DNA of 64,000 nucleotides. It comes from Rubellimicrobium roseum. Lineage in GTDB: Bacteria; Pseudomonadota; Alphaproteobacteria; Rhodobacterales; Rhodobacteraceae. Each line of letters opens with the position of its first letter. Position 1 is the first letter of the stretch. The DNA lies in assembly GCF_006152145.1 (NCBI RefSeq), contig NZ_VDFV01000003.1, forward strand, positions 124,001-188,000, written 5' to 3'. The translations under genes were made by a program, and so were the position numbers. The notes beneath the pieces are model-generated. The model was not told the origin of the DNA, made no database searches, and saw nothing but the letters and a program-made list of their open reading frames with translations. Of the stretch, positions 45,914 through 56,651 are shown one piece after another.

Positions 45914-47080
45914 ATGACAGACCTGGTCCATGGGCTGGCCCCGGCGCGGTCGGGCGATCCCGTCATTCCGCGCTGGTGGCGGACGATCGACAAGTGGACG
46001 ATGTCCTGCATCCTCGCGCTGTTCGCGGTGGGGATGCTGCTGGGCTTCGCCGCCTCGCCGCCGCTCGCGGCGCGCAACGGGCTGCCGCACTTCCACTACG
46101 TGGAGCGGCAGGCGATGTTCGGGGCCGTGGCCATCGCGGCCATGCTGCTCGTGTCCATGCTGACGCCCCGGCAGGTGCGGCGGCTCGCGGTGATCGGCTT
46201 CGCGCTGAGCTTCGTGGCCTTGGCGGCGCTGCCCGTCCTGGGGACGGACTTCGGCAAGGGGGCGGTGCGCTGGTATTCGCTGGGCTTCGCGAGCTTCCAG
46301 CCGTCGGAGTTCCTCAAGCCGGGCTTCGTGGTGCTGGCCGCATGGCTCATGGCCGCGGCGCAGGAGCGTGACGGGCCCCCCGGCAAGCGGCTGTCCTTCG
46401 GACTCGCGGTGCTGATCGTGGGGATGCTGGCGTTCCAGCCGGACTTCGGTCAGGCGGCGCTGATCCTGTTCTCGTGGGCGGTCATGTATTTCGTGGCCGG
46501 GGCGCCGATGACGCTTCTGGCGGGGCTGGCGGGGCTCGTGGCCTTCGGGGGCACGGTCGCCTACGAGCAGTCCGAGCACTTCGCCCGCCGCATCAACGGC
46601 TTCCTGAGCCCCGACGTCGATCCGCGCACGCAGCTGGGCTATGCCACCAACGCCATCATGGAGGGCGGCTTCTTCGGCGTGGGGCTGGGCGAGGGCTCGG
46701 TCAAGAACTCGCTGCCCGACGCGCACACCGACTTCATCATCGCGGTCGCGGCCGAGGAGTACGGCTTCATCCTCGTGATGGGGATCATCACGCTCTACGC
46801 CTGCGTCGTCGTGCGCTCGCTGTGGAGGCTGACGCAGGAGCGGGACCTGTTCGTCCGCCTCGCGGGGACGGGGCTGGCCTGTTCCTTCGGGGTGCAGGCC
46901 ATGATCAACATGGGGGTGGCGGTGCGGCTGCTGCCGGCCAAGGGGATGACGCTGCCCTTCGTGAGCTACGGCGGCTCGTCGCTGATCGCGGGGGGCATCG
47001 CGGTGGGGATGCTGCTGGCGCTGACGCGGACGCGGCCGCAGGGAGCCATGGGCGACATCCTGCGGCGGGGTCGCGAGTGA
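45914..47080 (+). CDS. ftsW: Septal peptidoglycan polymerase FtsW
   Basis: A 388-residue SEDS-family glycosyltransferase that polymerises lipid II at the septum together with FtsI. About ten membrane segments are visible. Family motifs are [60 protein letters not shown] and [11 protein letters not shown]. The N-terminus has a cytoplasmic lead of about 35 residues. It opens the division cluster; no murD or mraY precedes it, since a flavoprotein gene lies divergent upstream. Its stop overlaps the murG GTG by 4 nt. Confidence 0.96.
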   Translation: MTDLVHGLAPARSGDPVIPRWWRTIDKWTMSCILALFAVGMLLGFAASPPLAARNGLPHFHYVERQAMFGAVAIAAMLLVSMLTPRQVRRLAVIGFALSFVALAALPVLGTDFGKGAVRWYSLGFASFQPSEFLKPGFVVLAAWLMAAAQERDGPPGKRLSFGLAVLIVGMLAFQPDFGQAALILFSWAVMYFVAGAPMTLLAGLAGLVAFGGTVAYEQSEHFARRINGFLSPDVDPRTQLGYATNAIMEGGFFGVGLGEGSVKNSLPDAHTDFIIAVAAEEYGFILVMGIITLYACVVVRSLWRLTQERDLFVRLAGTGLACSFGVQAMINMGVAVRLLPAKGMTLPFVSYGGSSLIAGGIAVGMLLALTRTRPQGAMGDILRRGRE

Positions 47081-48180
47081 GCCGGCACCTCGTCATCGCG
47101 GCGGGCGGCACGGGCGGGCACATGTTCCCTGCGCAGGCCCTGGCCGAGACCATGCTCCATCGCGGCTGGCGCGTGACGCTGTCCACCGACGCGCGGGGCG
47201 CGCGCTATGCCGGGGGCTTTCCCGAGGCGGTCGCGCGCGAGGTCGTGTCCAGCGCCACCACGGCGCGGGGCGGGGCGGCGGCCAAGGCGCTCGTGCCCCT
47301 GCGGGTGGGCGGCGGGGTCGCGGCGGCGGTGGCGCGGATGGTGCGGGACCGGCCGGCGGCCGTGGTGGGCTTCGGGGGCTACCCGTCGATCCCGGCACTG
47401 GCGGCGGCGACGGCGCTGCGCATCCCGCGCATGATCCACGAGCAGAACGGCGTGCTGGGCCGGGTGAACCGTCTGTTCGCGCCGCGCGTCGATCTGGTGG
47501 CCTGCGGGACCTGGCCCACGGCGCTGCCCAAGGGCGTCGAGGGCGTCCAGGTGGGCAACCCCGTGCGCCGCGCCATAGGGGAGAAGGCAGGGGCGAGCTA
47601 CATCCCGCCCGGCGACTACCCGATGGAGATTCTCGTGATCGGGGGGAGCCAGGGCGCGCGCATCCTGTCGGACGTGGTGCCTCCCGCCATCGCGGCGCTG
47701 CCCATGGACATGCGGGCCCGGCTGCGCGTCAGCCAGCAGGCGCGCGAGGAGGACGTGGAGCGGGTCGCCAAGTTCTACCGCGACGAGGCCATCGAGGCTG
47801 AGATCCGCCCCTTCTTCGACGACATCCCCCGGCGCATGACGCTGGCGCAGCTCGTGATCGCGCGGGCCGGGGCCTCGACGCTGGCCGACCTGACGGTGAT
47901 CGGGCGTCCGGCGATCCTGATTCCCTACGCGGCGGCGACCGAGGATCACCAGACGGCCAACGCGCGGGGCCTGGAGGCCGCCGGCGCGGCCCTGGTGGTG
48001 CCCGAGGCGCGGCTGACGCCCGAGGGGCTGGCCGGACACATCCTGGGGGTGCTGACCGACGCCCCCCGCGCGCTGGCCATGTCGCGGGCGGCGCTGGGCC
48101 ACGGGCGGCCCGACGCGGCCGAGCGGCTGGCGTCGATGGTCGAAGAGCTTGTCAGTGGCACCAAGGAGGGCCGAACATGA
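47077..48180 (+). CDS. murG: UDP-GlcNAc:undecaprenyl-pyrophosphoryl-MurNAc-pentapeptide transferase
   Basis: A 367-residue GT-B enzyme that makes lipid II from lipid I on the inner face of the membrane. The N-terminal loop is [18 protein letters not shown], the acceptor region [14 protein letters not shown] and [17 protein letters not shown], and the UDP-GlcNAc site [16 protein letters not shown] with [10 protein letters not shown]. The GTG start at 47077 overlaps the ftsW stop (GTGA), so the two are translationally coupled. Confidence 0.96.
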   Translation: MSRHLVIAAGGTGGHMFPAQALAETMLHRGWRVTLSTDARGARYAGGFPEAVAREVVSSATTARGGAAAKALVPLRVGGGVAAAVARMVRDRPAAVVGFGGYPSIPALAAATALRIPRMIHEQNGVLGRVNRLFAPRVDLVACGTWPTALPKGVEGVQVGNPVRRAIGEKAGASYIPPGDYPMEILVIGGSQGARILSDVVPPAIAALPMDMRARLRVSQQAREEDVERVAKFYRDEAIEAEIRPFFDDIPRRMTLAQLVIARAGASTLADLTVIGRPAILIPYAAATEDHQTANARGLEAAGAALVVPEARLTPEGLAGHILGVLTDAPRALAMSRAALGHGRPDAAERLASMVEELVSGTKEGRT

Positions 48181-48197
48181 TGGACGGAGGATTTCCC

Positions 48198-49601
48198 ATG
48201 CCGCGGCCGACCAAGCTGCCCACTGACGTGGGGCCGATCCACTTCGTCGGCATCGGTGGGATCGGCATGTCGGGCATCGCCGAGGTGCTGCTGACCATGG
48301 GCTACACCGTCCAGGGGTCCGACTCGCGCGAGAGCGACATCACCAAGCGGCTGGCCCGGCTGGGGGCCGCCATCCAGATCGGCCAGCGGGCCGAGAACCT
48401 GGAAGGGGCCGAGGTCGTGGTGATCTCCTCGGCCATCAAGCCGGGCAACCCCGAGCTGGACGAGGCGCGGCGCAAGGGCCTGCCGGTCGTGCGGCGGGCC
48501 GAGATGCTGGCGGAGCTGATGCGGCTCAAGAGCAACGTCGCTATCGCGGGGACGCACGGCAAGACGACCACGACGACGATGGTGGCGACGCTGCTGGACG
48601 CCGGTGGCCTTGATCCGACGGTGGTGAACGGCGGGATCATCCATCGCTACGGCTCGAACGCCCGGATCGGGCAGGGCGAGTGGATGGTGGTGGAAGCCGA
48701 CGAGTCGGACGGCACCTTCAACCGCCTGCCCGCGACCATCGCCATCGTGACGAACATCGACCCCGAGCACATGGAGCATTGGGGCACGATCGAGAACCTG
48801 CGGCGCGGCTTCTACGACTTCGTGTCGAACATCCCGTTCTACGGGCTCGCGGTCTGCTGCACGGATCACCCGGAGGTCCAGGCCCTGGTCGGGCGCGTGA
48901 CCGACCGGCGGGTGCGGACCTTCGGCTTCAACGCGCAGGCCGACGTGCGGGCGACGCGGCCCGTCTACGAGGACGGCAAGGCGACCTTCGACGTGATCCT
49001 CCAGGCCGAGGACGACCGGATCGAGGGCATGACCCTGCCGATGCCGGGGGACCACAACGTGTCGAACGCGCTGGCGGCCATCGCGGTGGCGCGGCACCTC
49101 GGCATGTCCAAGGACGAGATCCGGGCGGCGCTGGCGGGCTTTGCCGGCGTGAACCGGCGCTTCACCAAGGTGGACGAGGTGGACGGCGTCACGATCATCG
49201 ACGATTACGGCCACCACCCGGTCGAGATCGCGGCGGTGCTGAAGGCCGCGCGGCAGGCCAGCAAGGGCCGGGTGATCGCGGTGCATCAGCCGCACCGCTT
49301 CTCGCGGCTCCAGAGCCTGTTCGAGGAGTTCTGCTCCTGCTTCAACGAGGCCGACGTGGTGGGCATCGCCGAGGTCTACGCCGCCGGGGAGGCGCCCATC
49401 CCCGGGGTGTCGCGCGACGACCTCGTGTCGGGCCTGATCCGGCACGGGCACCGGCACGCCCGCGCCGTCCATGGCGAGGAGGACCTCGCGCGGCTGGTGA
49501 GGGAGCAGGCGCGGCCCGGCGACATCGTGGTCTGCCTGGGGGCGGGCAACATCAGCGCCTGGGCGCACGGGCTGCCCGCGCGCCTGCGCGGGGGCGCCTG
49601 A
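48198..49601 (+). CDS. murC: UDP-N-acetylmuramate--L-alanine ligase
   Basis: A 467-residue Mur ligase that adds L-Ala to UDP-MurNAc. The N-terminal UDP-binding loop is [15 protein letters not shown], the ATP-binding P-loop [15 protein letters not shown], and the central domain includes EADESDGTF and [11 protein letters not shown] start at 48198 ([16 protein letters not shown]) because GGAGG at 48186-48190 is 7 nt upstream. An ATG at 48177, overlapping the murG stop, would add seven residues and is possible. It is followed by three small membrane-protein genes before murB. Confidence 0.96.
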   Translation: MPRPTKLPTDVGPIHFVGIGGIGMSGIAEVLLTMGYTVQGSDSRESDITKRLARLGAAIQIGQRAENLEGAEVVVISSAIKPGNPELDEARRKGLPVVRRAEMLAELMRLKSNVAIAGTHGKTTTTTMVATLLDAGGLDPTVVNGGIIHRYGSNARIGQGEWMVVEADESDGTFNRLPATIAIVTNIDPEHMEHWGTIENLRRGFYDFVSNIPFYGLAVCCTDHPEVQALVGRVTDRRVRTFGFNAQADVRATRPVYEDGKATFDVILQAEDDRIEGMTLPMPGDHNVSNALAAIAVARHLGMSKDEIRAALAGFAGVNRRFTKVDEVDGVTIIDDYGHHPVEIAAVLKAARQASKGRVIAVHQPHRFSRLQSLFEEFCSCFNEADVVGIAEVYAAGEAPIPGVSRDDLVSGLIRHGHRHARAVHGEEDLARLVREQARPGDIVVCLGAGNISAWAHGLPARLRGGA

Positions 49602-49620
49602 CGCCGGAGGAGGGAGAGCC

Positions 49621-49869
49621 ATGTCCGCATCGGTCCTTGCGAGTTGCCTCTGGGTCCTGGCCGCGACGGCAACCGCGATGCTGCCGATGCGGCATCAGAT
49701 GGTGCCGGGGTTGGCGCTGCTGGTCTCGGCCCCGGTCCTGATGGTCTGGCTGGCGCTGTCGGTCGGCTGGTGGATGGGGGTCCTGGGCCTTCTCGCCTTT
49801 CTTTCGATGTTCCGGCGGCCCTTGGGGGCGCTGGTCGGCTGGCTTCTGCGGCGAGGGGGATGGGCATGA
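49621..49869 (+). CDS. DUF2484 small membrane protein (first of pair)
   Basis: An 82-residue protein with three hydrophobic segments (ASVLASCLWVLAATATAML, the MVPGLALLVSAPVLMVWLAL region and WWMGVLGLLAFLSMF) and a short basic tail. The pattern matches DUF2484, a family placed between murC and murB in Rhodobacterales. A GGAGG ribosome site is upstream. Its TGA overlaps the ATG of the next, related gene by 4 nt. Function unknown; position argues for a role with the division or cell-wall machinery. Confidence 0.78.
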   Translation: MSASVLASCLWVLAATATAMLPMRHQMVPGLALLVSAPVLMVWLALSVGWWMGVLGLLAFLSMFRRPLGALVGWLLRRGGWA

Positions 49870-50135
49870 GCACCGCCTTCCTTCTTGCCTGCCTGTGGTT
49901 CGTGACGGCCAACATCGTCGCCATGCTGCCCACGAGCGACGGCCACTGGCGGGCGGCCGTCGTGCTGATCGTGACGGGGGTCCCGCTGCTGGGCTGGCTC
50001 ACGGTCGAGCACGGGCCGGTGCTGGGGATGCTGGCGTTGGCCGGGGGAGCCTCGGTGCTGCGCTGGCCCCTGGTCTTCCTGTGGCGCTGGCTGCGCCGCG
50101 GCGGGCGGCCCCGGCGGCCGGACCCGGCGGAGTGA
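49866..50135 (+). CDS. DUF2484 small membrane protein (second of pair)
   Basis: An 89-residue paralogue of the preceding protein: both open with a LLACLWFVTANIVAMLP- or LASCLWVLAATATAMLP-type segment and end LxWPL/RPL...GWLLRR/WRWLRR. Three hydrophobic segments and a strongly basic C-terminus (RRGGRPRRPDPAE) put the tail in the cytoplasm. The tandem arrangement and 4-nt overlap indicate local gene duplication and coupled translation, possibly as a heteromer. Confidence 0.78.
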   Translation: MSTAFLLACLWFVTANIVAMLPTSDGHWRAAVVLIVTGVPLLGWLTVEHGPVLGMLALAGGASVLRWPLVFLWRWLRRGGRPRRPDPAE

Positions 50136-50145
50136 CGGGCGACCG

Positions 50146-50460
50146 GTGATCGTCCTCGACGCGATCCTCGACCTCATGTCCGAAGGCCGGGCGGCGGCGA
50201 TGCTGGTCGGCGGCGCGCTGGGCGGGCTGGGGCTTGGCTTCTGGCTGGGGCGGCGGGGCTGGGGCCTGGCCCTGGCCGGGCTCGCGATGATGCTGGCCCT
50301 GGCCGGGCTGTCGTTCTGGGCGGCGAGCCGGGGAAGCGGCGAGTGGGGGCGGCAGCTCGGCTTCGTCCTGCTGGCACTGCTGGGTCCCTTGCCCGCGCTC
50401 CTCGGCCTCGCTATCGGCGGGGCGGCGGGTGTGTGGCGACGGAGGCGGCATGACGGATGA
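50146..50460 (+). CDS. Small membrane protein upstream of murB, 104 aa
   Basis: A 104-residue protein with three hydrophobic segments ([38 protein letters not shown] and [27 protein letters not shown]) and a basic tail (RRRRHDG). The GTG start at 50146 gives [14 protein letters not shown]. It overlaps the murB start by 11 nt. I recognise no family. It differs in sequence from the two DUF2484 proteins before it but shares size, topology and basic tail. Confidence 0.7.
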   Translation: MIVLDAILDLMSEGRAAAMLVGGALGGLGLGFWLGRRGWGLALAGLAMMLALAGLSFWAASRGSGEWGRQLGFVLLALLGPLPALLGLAIGGAAGVWRRRRHDG

Positions 50461-51379
50461 CATCGCGTGGCCGCCCCTGAGGGGCACGTTGACCGAGGAC
50501 CGCCCGCTGGCGGACCTGACCTGGCTGCGGGTGGGAGGGGCGGCCGACGCCCTGGTGCAGCCGGCCGACGTGGCGGACCTGTCGGCCTTCCTGGCGGCGC
50601 TGCCTGCCGGGGTCCCGGTCTTTCCGATGGGGGTGGGCTCCAACCTGATCGTGCGGGACGGGGGCGTCCGGGGAGCGGTGATCCGGCTCGGGCGCGGCTT
50701 CAACGGGATCGCGGTCGAGGGGACGCGGGTGCGCGCGGGGGCGGCGGCGCTGGATGCCCATGTGGCCCGCAAGGCGGCCGAGGCGGGGCGGGACCTCACC
50801 TTCCTGCGCACGATCCCCGGCACGGTGGGCGGCGCGGTGCGGATGAACGCGGGCTGCTACGGAGCCTACGTCGCGGACGTGCTGGTGGAGGTGACGGCGG
50901 TGCGGCGCGACGGCCGGGTCGAGACGATCCCCGCCGCGGACCTCCGGCTCGCCTATCGGTCGAGCGAGCTGCCCGAGGGGGCCGTGATCGTCGAGGCGGT
51001 CTTCGAGGCGCCCGAGGGCGATCCGGCGCGGCTTCAGGCGCGCATGGAGGAGCAACTGGCCAAGCGCGACGCGACTCAGCCGACCAGGGACCGCACGGCC
51101 GGGTCAACCTTCCGCAACCCGGCGGGATTCTCCAGCACCGGGCGGGCCGACGACACCCACGAGTTGAAAGCCTGGAAACTAATTGATGACGCGGGAATGC
51201 GGGGAGCGCGGCTGGGTGGCGCGGTCATGAACCCGATGCACGCGAATTTCCTAACGAATGCGGGCGGAGCCACGGCGGCGGAGCTTGAAACATTGGGCGA
51301 AGCGGTACGGAAAGCGGTTTACGCTCACGCGGGAGTGAGTCTAGACTGGGAAATCATGCGGGTCGGCGACCCCGCATAA
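50450..51379 (+). CDS. murB: UDP-N-acetylenolpyruvoylglucosamine reductase
   Basis: A 309-residue FAD enzyme that makes UDP-MurNAc. The FAD site is [19 protein letters not shown], then [22 protein letters not shown], and [16 protein letters not shown]. The catalytic serine is that of the GSTFRNPAG loop, and the C-terminal [16 protein letters not shown]-type segment is present. GGAGG at 50441-50445 supports the ATG at 50450. The last 70 codons use noticeably more A/T-ending codons (CTA, AAA, ACA, GTA, AGT) than the rest of the gene. Confidence 0.95.
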   Translation: MTDDIAWPPLRGTLTEDRPLADLTWLRVGGAADALVQPADVADLSAFLAALPAGVPVFPMGVGSNLIVRDGGVRGAVIRLGRGFNGIAVEGTRVRAGAAALDAHVARKAAEAGRDLTFLRTIPGTVGGAVRMNAGCYGAYVADVLVEVTAVRRDGRVETIPAADLRLAYRSSELPEGAVIVEAVFEAPEGDPARLQARMEEQLAKRDATQPTRDRTAGSTFRNPAGFSSTGRADDTHELKAWKLIDDAGMRGARLGGAVMNPMHANFLTNAGGATAAELETLGEAVRKAVYAHAGVSLDWEIMRVGDPA

Positions 51380-51475
51380 ATAGAATTCTCGCCAATGGGC
51401 GGAGCGGCTCCGGGCAAGGGCCGAAGGTGACACGAGACGGGCCGGCCAGGTCCGCGGAAATGGGGCAGTTCGGGC

Positions 51476-52387
51476 ATGTCGCGCAAGACAGGTCCCACAG
51501 TCGCCGTCCTCATGGGCGGCCCGTCGGCGGAGCGTGAGGTCTCGCTCTCCTCGGGTCGTCAATGCGCGGCGGCGTTGCGGGAGGCGGGCTTCGAGACCGT
51601 CGAAATCGACGCCGGCCCGGACCTCGCGCAGAGGCTGGCCGAGTCGCGGCCGGACGTGGCCTTCAACGCGCTTCACGGGCGCTGGGGCGAGGACGGCTGC
51701 GTTCAGGGTCTCCTGGAATGGCTCCGCATCCCCTACACCCATTCGGGCGTGCTGGCCTCGGCGCTGGCCATGGACAAGCAGAAGGCCAAGGAGGCCTTCC
51801 GGCGGGCCGGGCTGCCGGTGGTCGAGAGCCTGCTCGCCCCGCGCGAGGAGGTGTCCGAGCGGCACCTGCTCCGGCCGCCCTATGTCGTGAAGCCCAACAA
51901 CGAAGGGTCCTCGGTCGGGGTCTACATCGTCCGCGAGGGATCGAACGCCCCTCGGCTGGCCGAGACCATGCCCGAAACCGTGATGGTCGAGGCCTTCGCG
52001 CCGGGGCGGGAACTGACCACCGCCGTCCTGGACGACCGGGCGCTGACGGTGACGGACATCCTGACGGACGGCTGGTACGACTACGACGCGAAGTACGCGC
52101 CGGGCGGGTCGCGCCACGTGGTGCCCGCCGAGGTGCCGCGGGACGTCTTCGACGCCTGCCTCGACCACGCGCTGCGGGCGCACGAGGCGCTGGGCTGCCG
52201 GGGGCTGTCGCGCACCGATTTCCGCTGGGACGAATCGAAGGGGCTGGATGGCCTCGTGGTCCTGGAGCTGAACACCCAGCCGGGCATGACGCCCACCTCG
52301 CTCGCCCCCGAGCAGGCGCAGGCGGTGGGCATCGCCTTTCCGGATCTCTGCCGCCGGCTGGTGGAGGACGCCTCGTGCGGACGCTGA
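51476..52387 (+). CDS. ddl: D-alanine--D-alanine ligase
   Basis: A 303-residue ATP-grasp ligase that makes the D-Ala-D-Ala dipeptide. [19 protein letters not shown] is the N-terminal signature, [19 protein letters not shown] binds the first substrate, [14 protein letters not shown] is the ATP-grasp loop, and [20 protein letters not shown] carries the metal and second-substrate residues. Together with Alr (4764-5798) it supplies the peptide terminus for peptidoglycan. Its stop overlaps ftsQ by 13 nt. Confidence 0.96.
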   Translation: MSRKTGPTVAVLMGGPSAEREVSLSSGRQCAAALREAGFETVEIDAGPDLAQRLAESRPDVAFNALHGRWGEDGCVQGLLEWLRIPYTHSGVLASALAMDKQKAKEAFRRAGLPVVESLLAPREEVSERHLLRPPYVVKPNNEGSSVGVYIVREGSNAPRLAETMPETVMVEAFAPGRELTTAVLDDRALTVTDILTDGWYDYDAKYAPGGSRHVVPAEVPRDVFDACLDHALRAHEALGCRGLSRTDFRWDESKGLDGLVVLELNTQPGMTPTSLAPEQAQAVGIAFPDLCRRLVEDASCGR

Positions 52388-53325
52388 TCCTGCTCTGGCG
52401 CCTCACGCTGCCCTCGCTCCTGAGCGGGGCCGCGCGGGTGCGCCCGGGCGGGCGGCGCGACCCGGCGCCCTCGGTCTGGTCCTACCGCTACCAGCGGCTG
52501 ATGCTCACGCCCTTCTACCGGCGGCTCATCCATGTGGGCGGGCCGGTGGCGCTGGTGATGCTGGTCGTCGGGCTCTGGCTCGCCTCGGCCGAGAACCGGG
52601 CGGCCCTGGGCGCGCGGATCGAGGCGATGAAGGACGCCGTGCAGGAACGGCCCGAGTTCATGGTCACGGCGCTGGAGATCGCGGGCGCCGACCGGGCGCT
52701 GACCATCGCCATCCGCGAGGTGGCGCGGCTGGACTTGCCCGTGTCGTCCTTCGATCTCGACCTCGACGCGCTGCGGCTCAGGATCGCGGACCTGACCGCC
52801 GTTCGCACGGCGCAGCTGCGGGTGACGCCCGAGGGCGCCTTGGAGATCGCCGTGGTGCAGCGCAAGCCGGTGGCCGTCTGGCGCTACGCCGACGGGCTGC
52901 GGCTCATCGACGCCGAGGGCGTGATGACCGGGATGATCGCCGAGCGCGCCGACCGGCCGGACCTGCCGCTGATCGCCGGGGACGGTGCCAAGGACGCCAT
53001 CGACGAGGCGCTGGAGCTGTTCGCCGCCGCCGCCCCGATCGCGCCGCGCCTGCGCGGCCTCGTCCGCATGGGAGAGCGGCGCTGGGACATGATCCTGGAC
53101 AAGGACCTTCGCATCCTTCTGCCCGAGGAGGGCGCCGTGCGCGCGCTGGAGCGCGTGATCGCGCTCCATCAGGCGCAGGAGATGCTCGACCGCGACGTGC
53201 AGGTCGTCGACCTGCGCCTGGGCGAGCGCCCGACGCTCCGCCTTTCCCCGCCCGCCATGGCGACGCTGCGCGGCAGCACCGTCGTGGCCCGGGCCCCCAC
53301 CGCGCCCATCGAAGAGGATCACTGA
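52375..53325 (+). CDS. ftsQ: Cell division protein FtsQ
   Basis: A 316-residue bitopic division protein. A cytoplasmic lead with the [14 protein letters not shown] stretch is followed by one membrane segment (about residues 54-74), a POTRA domain ([25 protein letters not shown]) and the beta domain with [26 protein letters not shown]. It links FtsB/FtsL to early divisome proteins. The GTG at 52375 has GGAGG 7 nt upstream and lies inside ddl. Its TGA overlaps the ftsA ATG by one base. Confidence 0.92.
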   Translation: MRTLILLWRLTLPSLLSGAARVRPGGRRDPAPSVWSYRYQRLMLTPFYRRLIHVGGPVALVMLVVGLWLASAENRAALGARIEAMKDAVQERPEFMVTALEIAGADRALTIAIREVARLDLPVSSFDLDLDALRLRIADLTAVRTAQLRVTPEGALEIAVVQRKPVAVWRYADGLRLIDAEGVMTGMIAERADRPDLPLIAGDGAKDAIDEALELFAAAAPIAPRLRGLVRMGERRWDMILDKDLRILLPEEGAVRALERVIALHQAQEMLDRDVQVVDLRLGERPTLRLSPPAMATLRGSTVVARAPTAPIEEDH

Positions 53326-54656
53326 TGCGCCCCCTGTACGAGACCCAGCGACTCATGCGCGGCATCCGGCGCGCCGCGCTCCAGCGGGGGGTGATCGCCG
53401 TCCTGGATCTCGGGACCAGCAAGACCGCCTGCCTGGTGCTGCGCTTCGACGGGCCGCAGCGGGTGGGCGGCGACGGGGTCGGGCCCATGGCGGGGCAGGC
53501 GCAGTTCAAGGTCATCGGCCATGCCGTCACCCGGTCGCGCGGGGTGCGCTGGGGCGAGGTCGATTCGATGCGCGAGACCGAGTCGGCCATCCGCACCGCC
53601 GTCCAGCAGGCGCAGGCGGCGGCGCAGGTGCGGGTGGACCACGTGATCGTCTGCTTCTCGGGCGCGCGGCCCGAAAGCTTCGCGCTCTTCGGCGAGGCCG
53701 AGGTCGAAGGGCCGACCGTGGACGGCTGGGACATCGGGCGGGTGCTTGCCTCCTGCGAGGCGCCCGAGATCGGGCCGGGGCGCGAGGTGCTGCACGCCCA
53801 TCCCGTCCACTGGTCGCTCGACCACCGGATGGGGCTGTCGGACCCGCGCGGGCAGGTGGGCCGGCAACTGGCCGCGGACCTGCACCTCCTGTCGGTGGAC
53901 GGGGCGGCGATCGAGACGCTTCTGCTGTGCCTCAAGCGCTGCGACCTCGAATGCGCGGGCATCGCCTCCTCGGCCTATGTCTCGGGGCTGTCGAGCCTCG
54001 TGGAGGACGAGCAGGAGCTGGGCGCGGTCTGCATCGACATGGGGGGCGGAACCACCGGCCTGTCGATCTTCGTGCGCAAGCACATGATCTATGCCGATTC
54101 GGTGCGGATGGGGGGCGACCACGTCACCTCGGACATCTCCATGGGCCTGCAGATGCCCGCGCCGCTGGCCGAGCGGATCAAGACGCTGCATGGCGGCGTG
54201 GTGGCCACCGGCAAGGACGACCGGGAGCTGATCCCCATCGGCGGCGACACCGGCGACTGGGAGCACGACCGTCGCAAGGTCAGCCGCACCGAGCTCATCG
54301 GCATCATGCGCCCGCGCGTGGAGGAGATCCTGGAGGAGGTGCGGGCGCGGCTCGACCGGGCGGGATTCGACCACCTGCCGGGGCAGAGCATTGTGCTGAC
54401 CGGGGGCGGAAGCCTGATCCCCGGGCTCGACGGGCTCGCGGCGCGCATCCTGGGGCGCAAGGTGCGTCTCGGCCGGCCCCTGCGCGTGCAGGGGCTTCCG
54501 GTCGCGGCCACGGGCGCGGCCTTCTCGGCGGCGGTGGGACTCACGCTCTTCGCGGCGAACCCGCAGGACGAATGGTGGGACTTCGAGATCCCGCCCGACC
54601 GCCAGTCCGCGCGGTCCTTCAAGCGGGCGATGCGCTGGTTCAAGGAGAACTGGTGA
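53325..54656 (+). CDS. ftsA: Cell division protein FtsA
   Basis: A 443-residue actin-like ATPase that tethers FtsZ to the membrane. VIAVLDLGTSKTACLVLR is the phosphate-1 loop, VCIDMGGGTTGLSIF the phosphate-2 loop and IVLTGGGSLIPGLDGLA the adenosine motif. An SHS2-type insert holds VDHVIVCFSGARPESF. The C-terminus RSFKRAMRWFKENW is the amphipathic membrane-targeting helix, intact here. It follows ftsQ with a one-base overlap. A 217-nt gap separates it from ftsZ. Confidence 0.96.
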   Translation: MRPLYETQRLMRGIRRAALQRGVIAVLDLGTSKTACLVLRFDGPQRVGGDGVGPMAGQAQFKVIGHAVTRSRGVRWGEVDSMRETESAIRTAVQQAQAAAQVRVDHVIVCFSGARPESFALFGEAEVEGPTVDGWDIGRVLASCEAPEIGPGREVLHAHPVHWSLDHRMGLSDPRGQVGRQLAADLHLLSVDGAAIETLLLCLKRCDLECAGIASSAYVSGLSSLVEDEQELGAVCIDMGGGTTGLSIFVRKHMIYADSVRMGGDHVTSDISMGLQMPAPLAERIKTLHGGVVATGKDDRELIPIGGDTGDWEHDRRKVSRTELIGIMRPRVEEILEEVRARLDRAGFDHLPGQSIVLTGGGSLIPGLDGLAARILGRKVRLGRPLRVQGLPVAATGAAFSAAVGLTLFAANPQDEWWDFEIPPDRQSARSFKRAMRWFKENW

Positions 54657-54759
54657 TGTGCGAAAAGCCGCCGATGCCCGGAGGACACGGCGGGCACGGC
54701 CGTCAACGCTCATGGTGATTTCGTGGCGTGTGTGATTTTGGCGTGACGGGTGGGCCGGG

Positions 54760-54785
54760 CGTGGATAAAGTTGACGGCACCGTCA
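54760..54785 (-). promoter_or_regulatory. DnaA-box-like site and adjacent palindrome upstream of ftsZ
   Basis: CGTGGATAA at 54760-54768 is an 8-of-9 match to a DnaA box (minus strand TTATCCACG). Next to it TGACGG-ca-CCGTCA at 54772-54785 is a 6-bp inverted repeat. Both lie about 90-115 nt ahead of the ftsZ start, where control elements are expected. DnaA is known to activate ftsZ in Caulobacter; its use here is inference. Confidence 0.4.
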
Positions 54786-54873
54786 GCGAAGTCCGGAACG
54801 GGACCGGATCGGGACAAGGCGGCGGCCGCACGGGCGCGGCTCGATAACAGCTAACAGACAGGCGGACAGCGCG

Positions 54874-56499
54874 ATGGCACTCAATCTTTCGCTCCCGGGG
54901 CAGGAGGAGCTGAAGCCCCGGATCACCGTGTTCGGCGTGGGCGGCGCCGGCGGAAACGCGGTGAACAACATGATCGAGAAGCAGCTCGACGGGGTCGAGT
55001 TCGTCGTCGCGAACACCGACGCGCAGGCGCTCAAGGGATCGCACGCGGTGACCAAGATCCAGATGGGGTCCAAGGTCACGCAGGGGCTGGGCGCGGGCGC
55101 CAAGCCATCGGTCGGCGCCGCGGCGGCCGAGGAGTCGATCCAGGAGATCGTCGACCAGCTCGCCGGCGCGCACATGTGCTTCATCACCGCCGGCATGGGC
55201 GGCGGCACCGGCACGGGCGCGGCGCCGATCATCGCGCAGGCCGCGCGGGAGCTGGGCGTGCTGACCGTGGGCGTCGTGACCAAGCCCTTCCACTTCGAGG
55301 GCGTGAAGCGGATGCGTCAGGCCGAGGAGGGCGTCGAGGCGCTCCAGAAGGTCGTGGACACGCTCATCATCATCCCGAACCAGAACCTGTTCCGCCTCGC
55401 CACCGAGAACACCACCTTCACCGAGGCCTTCGCGCTGGCCGACGACGTCCTGTACCAGGGCGTGAAGGGGGTGACCGACCTGATGGTGCGACCGGGCCTC
55501 ATCAACCTCGACTTCGCGGACGTCCGCGCCGTGATGGACGAGATGGGCAAGGCCATGATGGGCACTGGCGAGGCCGAAGGGCCCGACCGCGCCACCCACG
55601 CCGCCGAGAAGGCGATCGCGAACCCGCTCCTCGACGAGATCAGCCTCAAGGGCGCCAAGGGCGTGCTGATCAACATCACCGGCGGCTACGACATGACCCT
55701 GTTCGAGCTGGACGAGGCCGCCAACAAGATCCGCGAGATGGTGGACGAGGACGCCAACATCATCGTGGGCTCGACGCTCGACACCGACATGGGCGGCAAG
55801 ATGCGCGTGTCCGTGGTGGCCACCGGCATCGACGCCTCGGCGCGCGGCATGGAGCCGCCGATGCCGCGCCGCGCCACGAACGCGCCCGCCCCGGCCCAGC
55901 AGCCGGCCGCCGCGCCGCGCCCGGCCCCGCAGGCTCAGGCTCCGGCCGCGCGTCCGGCCCCGGTGGCCCAGGCCCGTCCGGCCGCGCCCGCCCGCGCCGC
56001 CGCGCCGACGCCCCGCGCCGCGGCTGAGGAGCGTTACGAGCCCAGCTACACGCCGCAGGCCGACGATTACGACGACGCGCCGCAGATCGCGGACGGACTG
56101 CCGCCGCCGGCCTACAACCCGCAGCCCGCGCCCCGGCCCGAGCCCGTCGCCGAAGCGCAGCCCGCGCCTCAGGCCCGCCCGGCCCCCGGCACGCCCACGC
56201 CCGAGGCCGTCGACCGCCTGCGCCAGCTCGCCCAGCGCGCGGCGCAGTCGCAGCCCCGCGCGCCCGAGCCCCGTTCGGCCGAGGCTCCGCGCCCGGCCGC
56301 GGCTCCGGCGGCCGACAAGCGCGGCGGCGGCTTCGGGATCAACTCGCTCATCAACCGCATGACCGGCGCGCCCAGCGAGGGCGGGGCGGCCGCCGCGGCG
56401 GCGCCCGCTCCGCGTGCCCAGCCCCGTCCGGCCTTTGATCCGGAGTCGGATCAGGAACGGGCCGACATTCCCGCCTTCCTTCGCCGCCAGGCGAACTGA
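54874..56499 (+). CDS. ftsZ: Cell division protein FtsZ
   Basis: A 541-residue tubulin-like GTPase that forms the division ring. [18 protein letters not shown] binds GTP, the tubulin signature GGGTGTG is at residues 109-115, and the T7 loop is [11 protein letters not shown]. Residues from about 325 to 515 are a long Pro/Ala-rich linker ([17 protein letters not shown]-type), much longer than in E. coli and typical of Alphaproteobacteria. The C-terminal peptide [11 protein letters not shown], which binds FtsA and other partners, is intact. It ends at a strong terminator. Confidence 0.97.
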   Translation: MALNLSLPGQEELKPRITVFGVGGAGGNAVNNMIEKQLDGVEFVVANTDAQALKGSHAVTKIQMGSKVTQGLGAGAKPSVGAAAAEESIQEIVDQLAGAHMCFITAGMGGGTGTGAAPIIAQAARELGVLTVGVVTKPFHFEGVKRMRQAEEGVEALQKVVDTLIIIPNQNLFRLATENTTFTEAFALADDVLYQGVKGVTDLMVRPGLINLDFADVRAVMDEMGKAMMGTGEAEGPDRATHAAEKAIANPLLDEISLKGAKGVLINITGGYDMTLFELDEAANKIREMVDEDANIIVGSTLDTDMGGKMRVSVVATGIDASARGMEPPMPRRATNAPAPAQQPAAAPRPAPQAQAPAARPAPVAQARPAAPARAAAPTPRAAAEERYEPSYTPQADDYDDAPQIADGLPPPAYNPQPAPRPEPVAEAQPAPQARPAPGTPTPEAVDRLRQLAQRAAQSQPRAPEPRSAEAPRPAAAPAADKRGGGFGINSLINRMTGAPSEGGAAAAAAPAPRAQPRPAFDPESDQERADIPAFLRRQAN

Positions 56500-56525
56500 G
56501 CGCCGGACCCGCTCCGGATCGTTGC

Positions 56526-56555
56526 AAAGGCCGCCCTCCGGGGCGGCCTTTCCCG
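56526..56555 (+). terminator. Terminator of ftsZ
   Basis: AAAGGCCGCCC at 56526-56536 pairs with GGGCGGCCTTT at 56541-56551 (11 bp, loop TCCG). The T-run is the end of the stem itself. It lies 27 nt after the ftsZ stop and separates ftsZ from lpxC. Confidence 0.8.
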
Positions 56556-56651
56556 TTTCGGGAGCCGTGTTTCAACGAGTCAGAATACGTGAGTTGGCGA
56601 CTCGCTCTTCGCTTCCTAGATCGGTGATCGAGCAGAACGAAAGTCAAAGCC

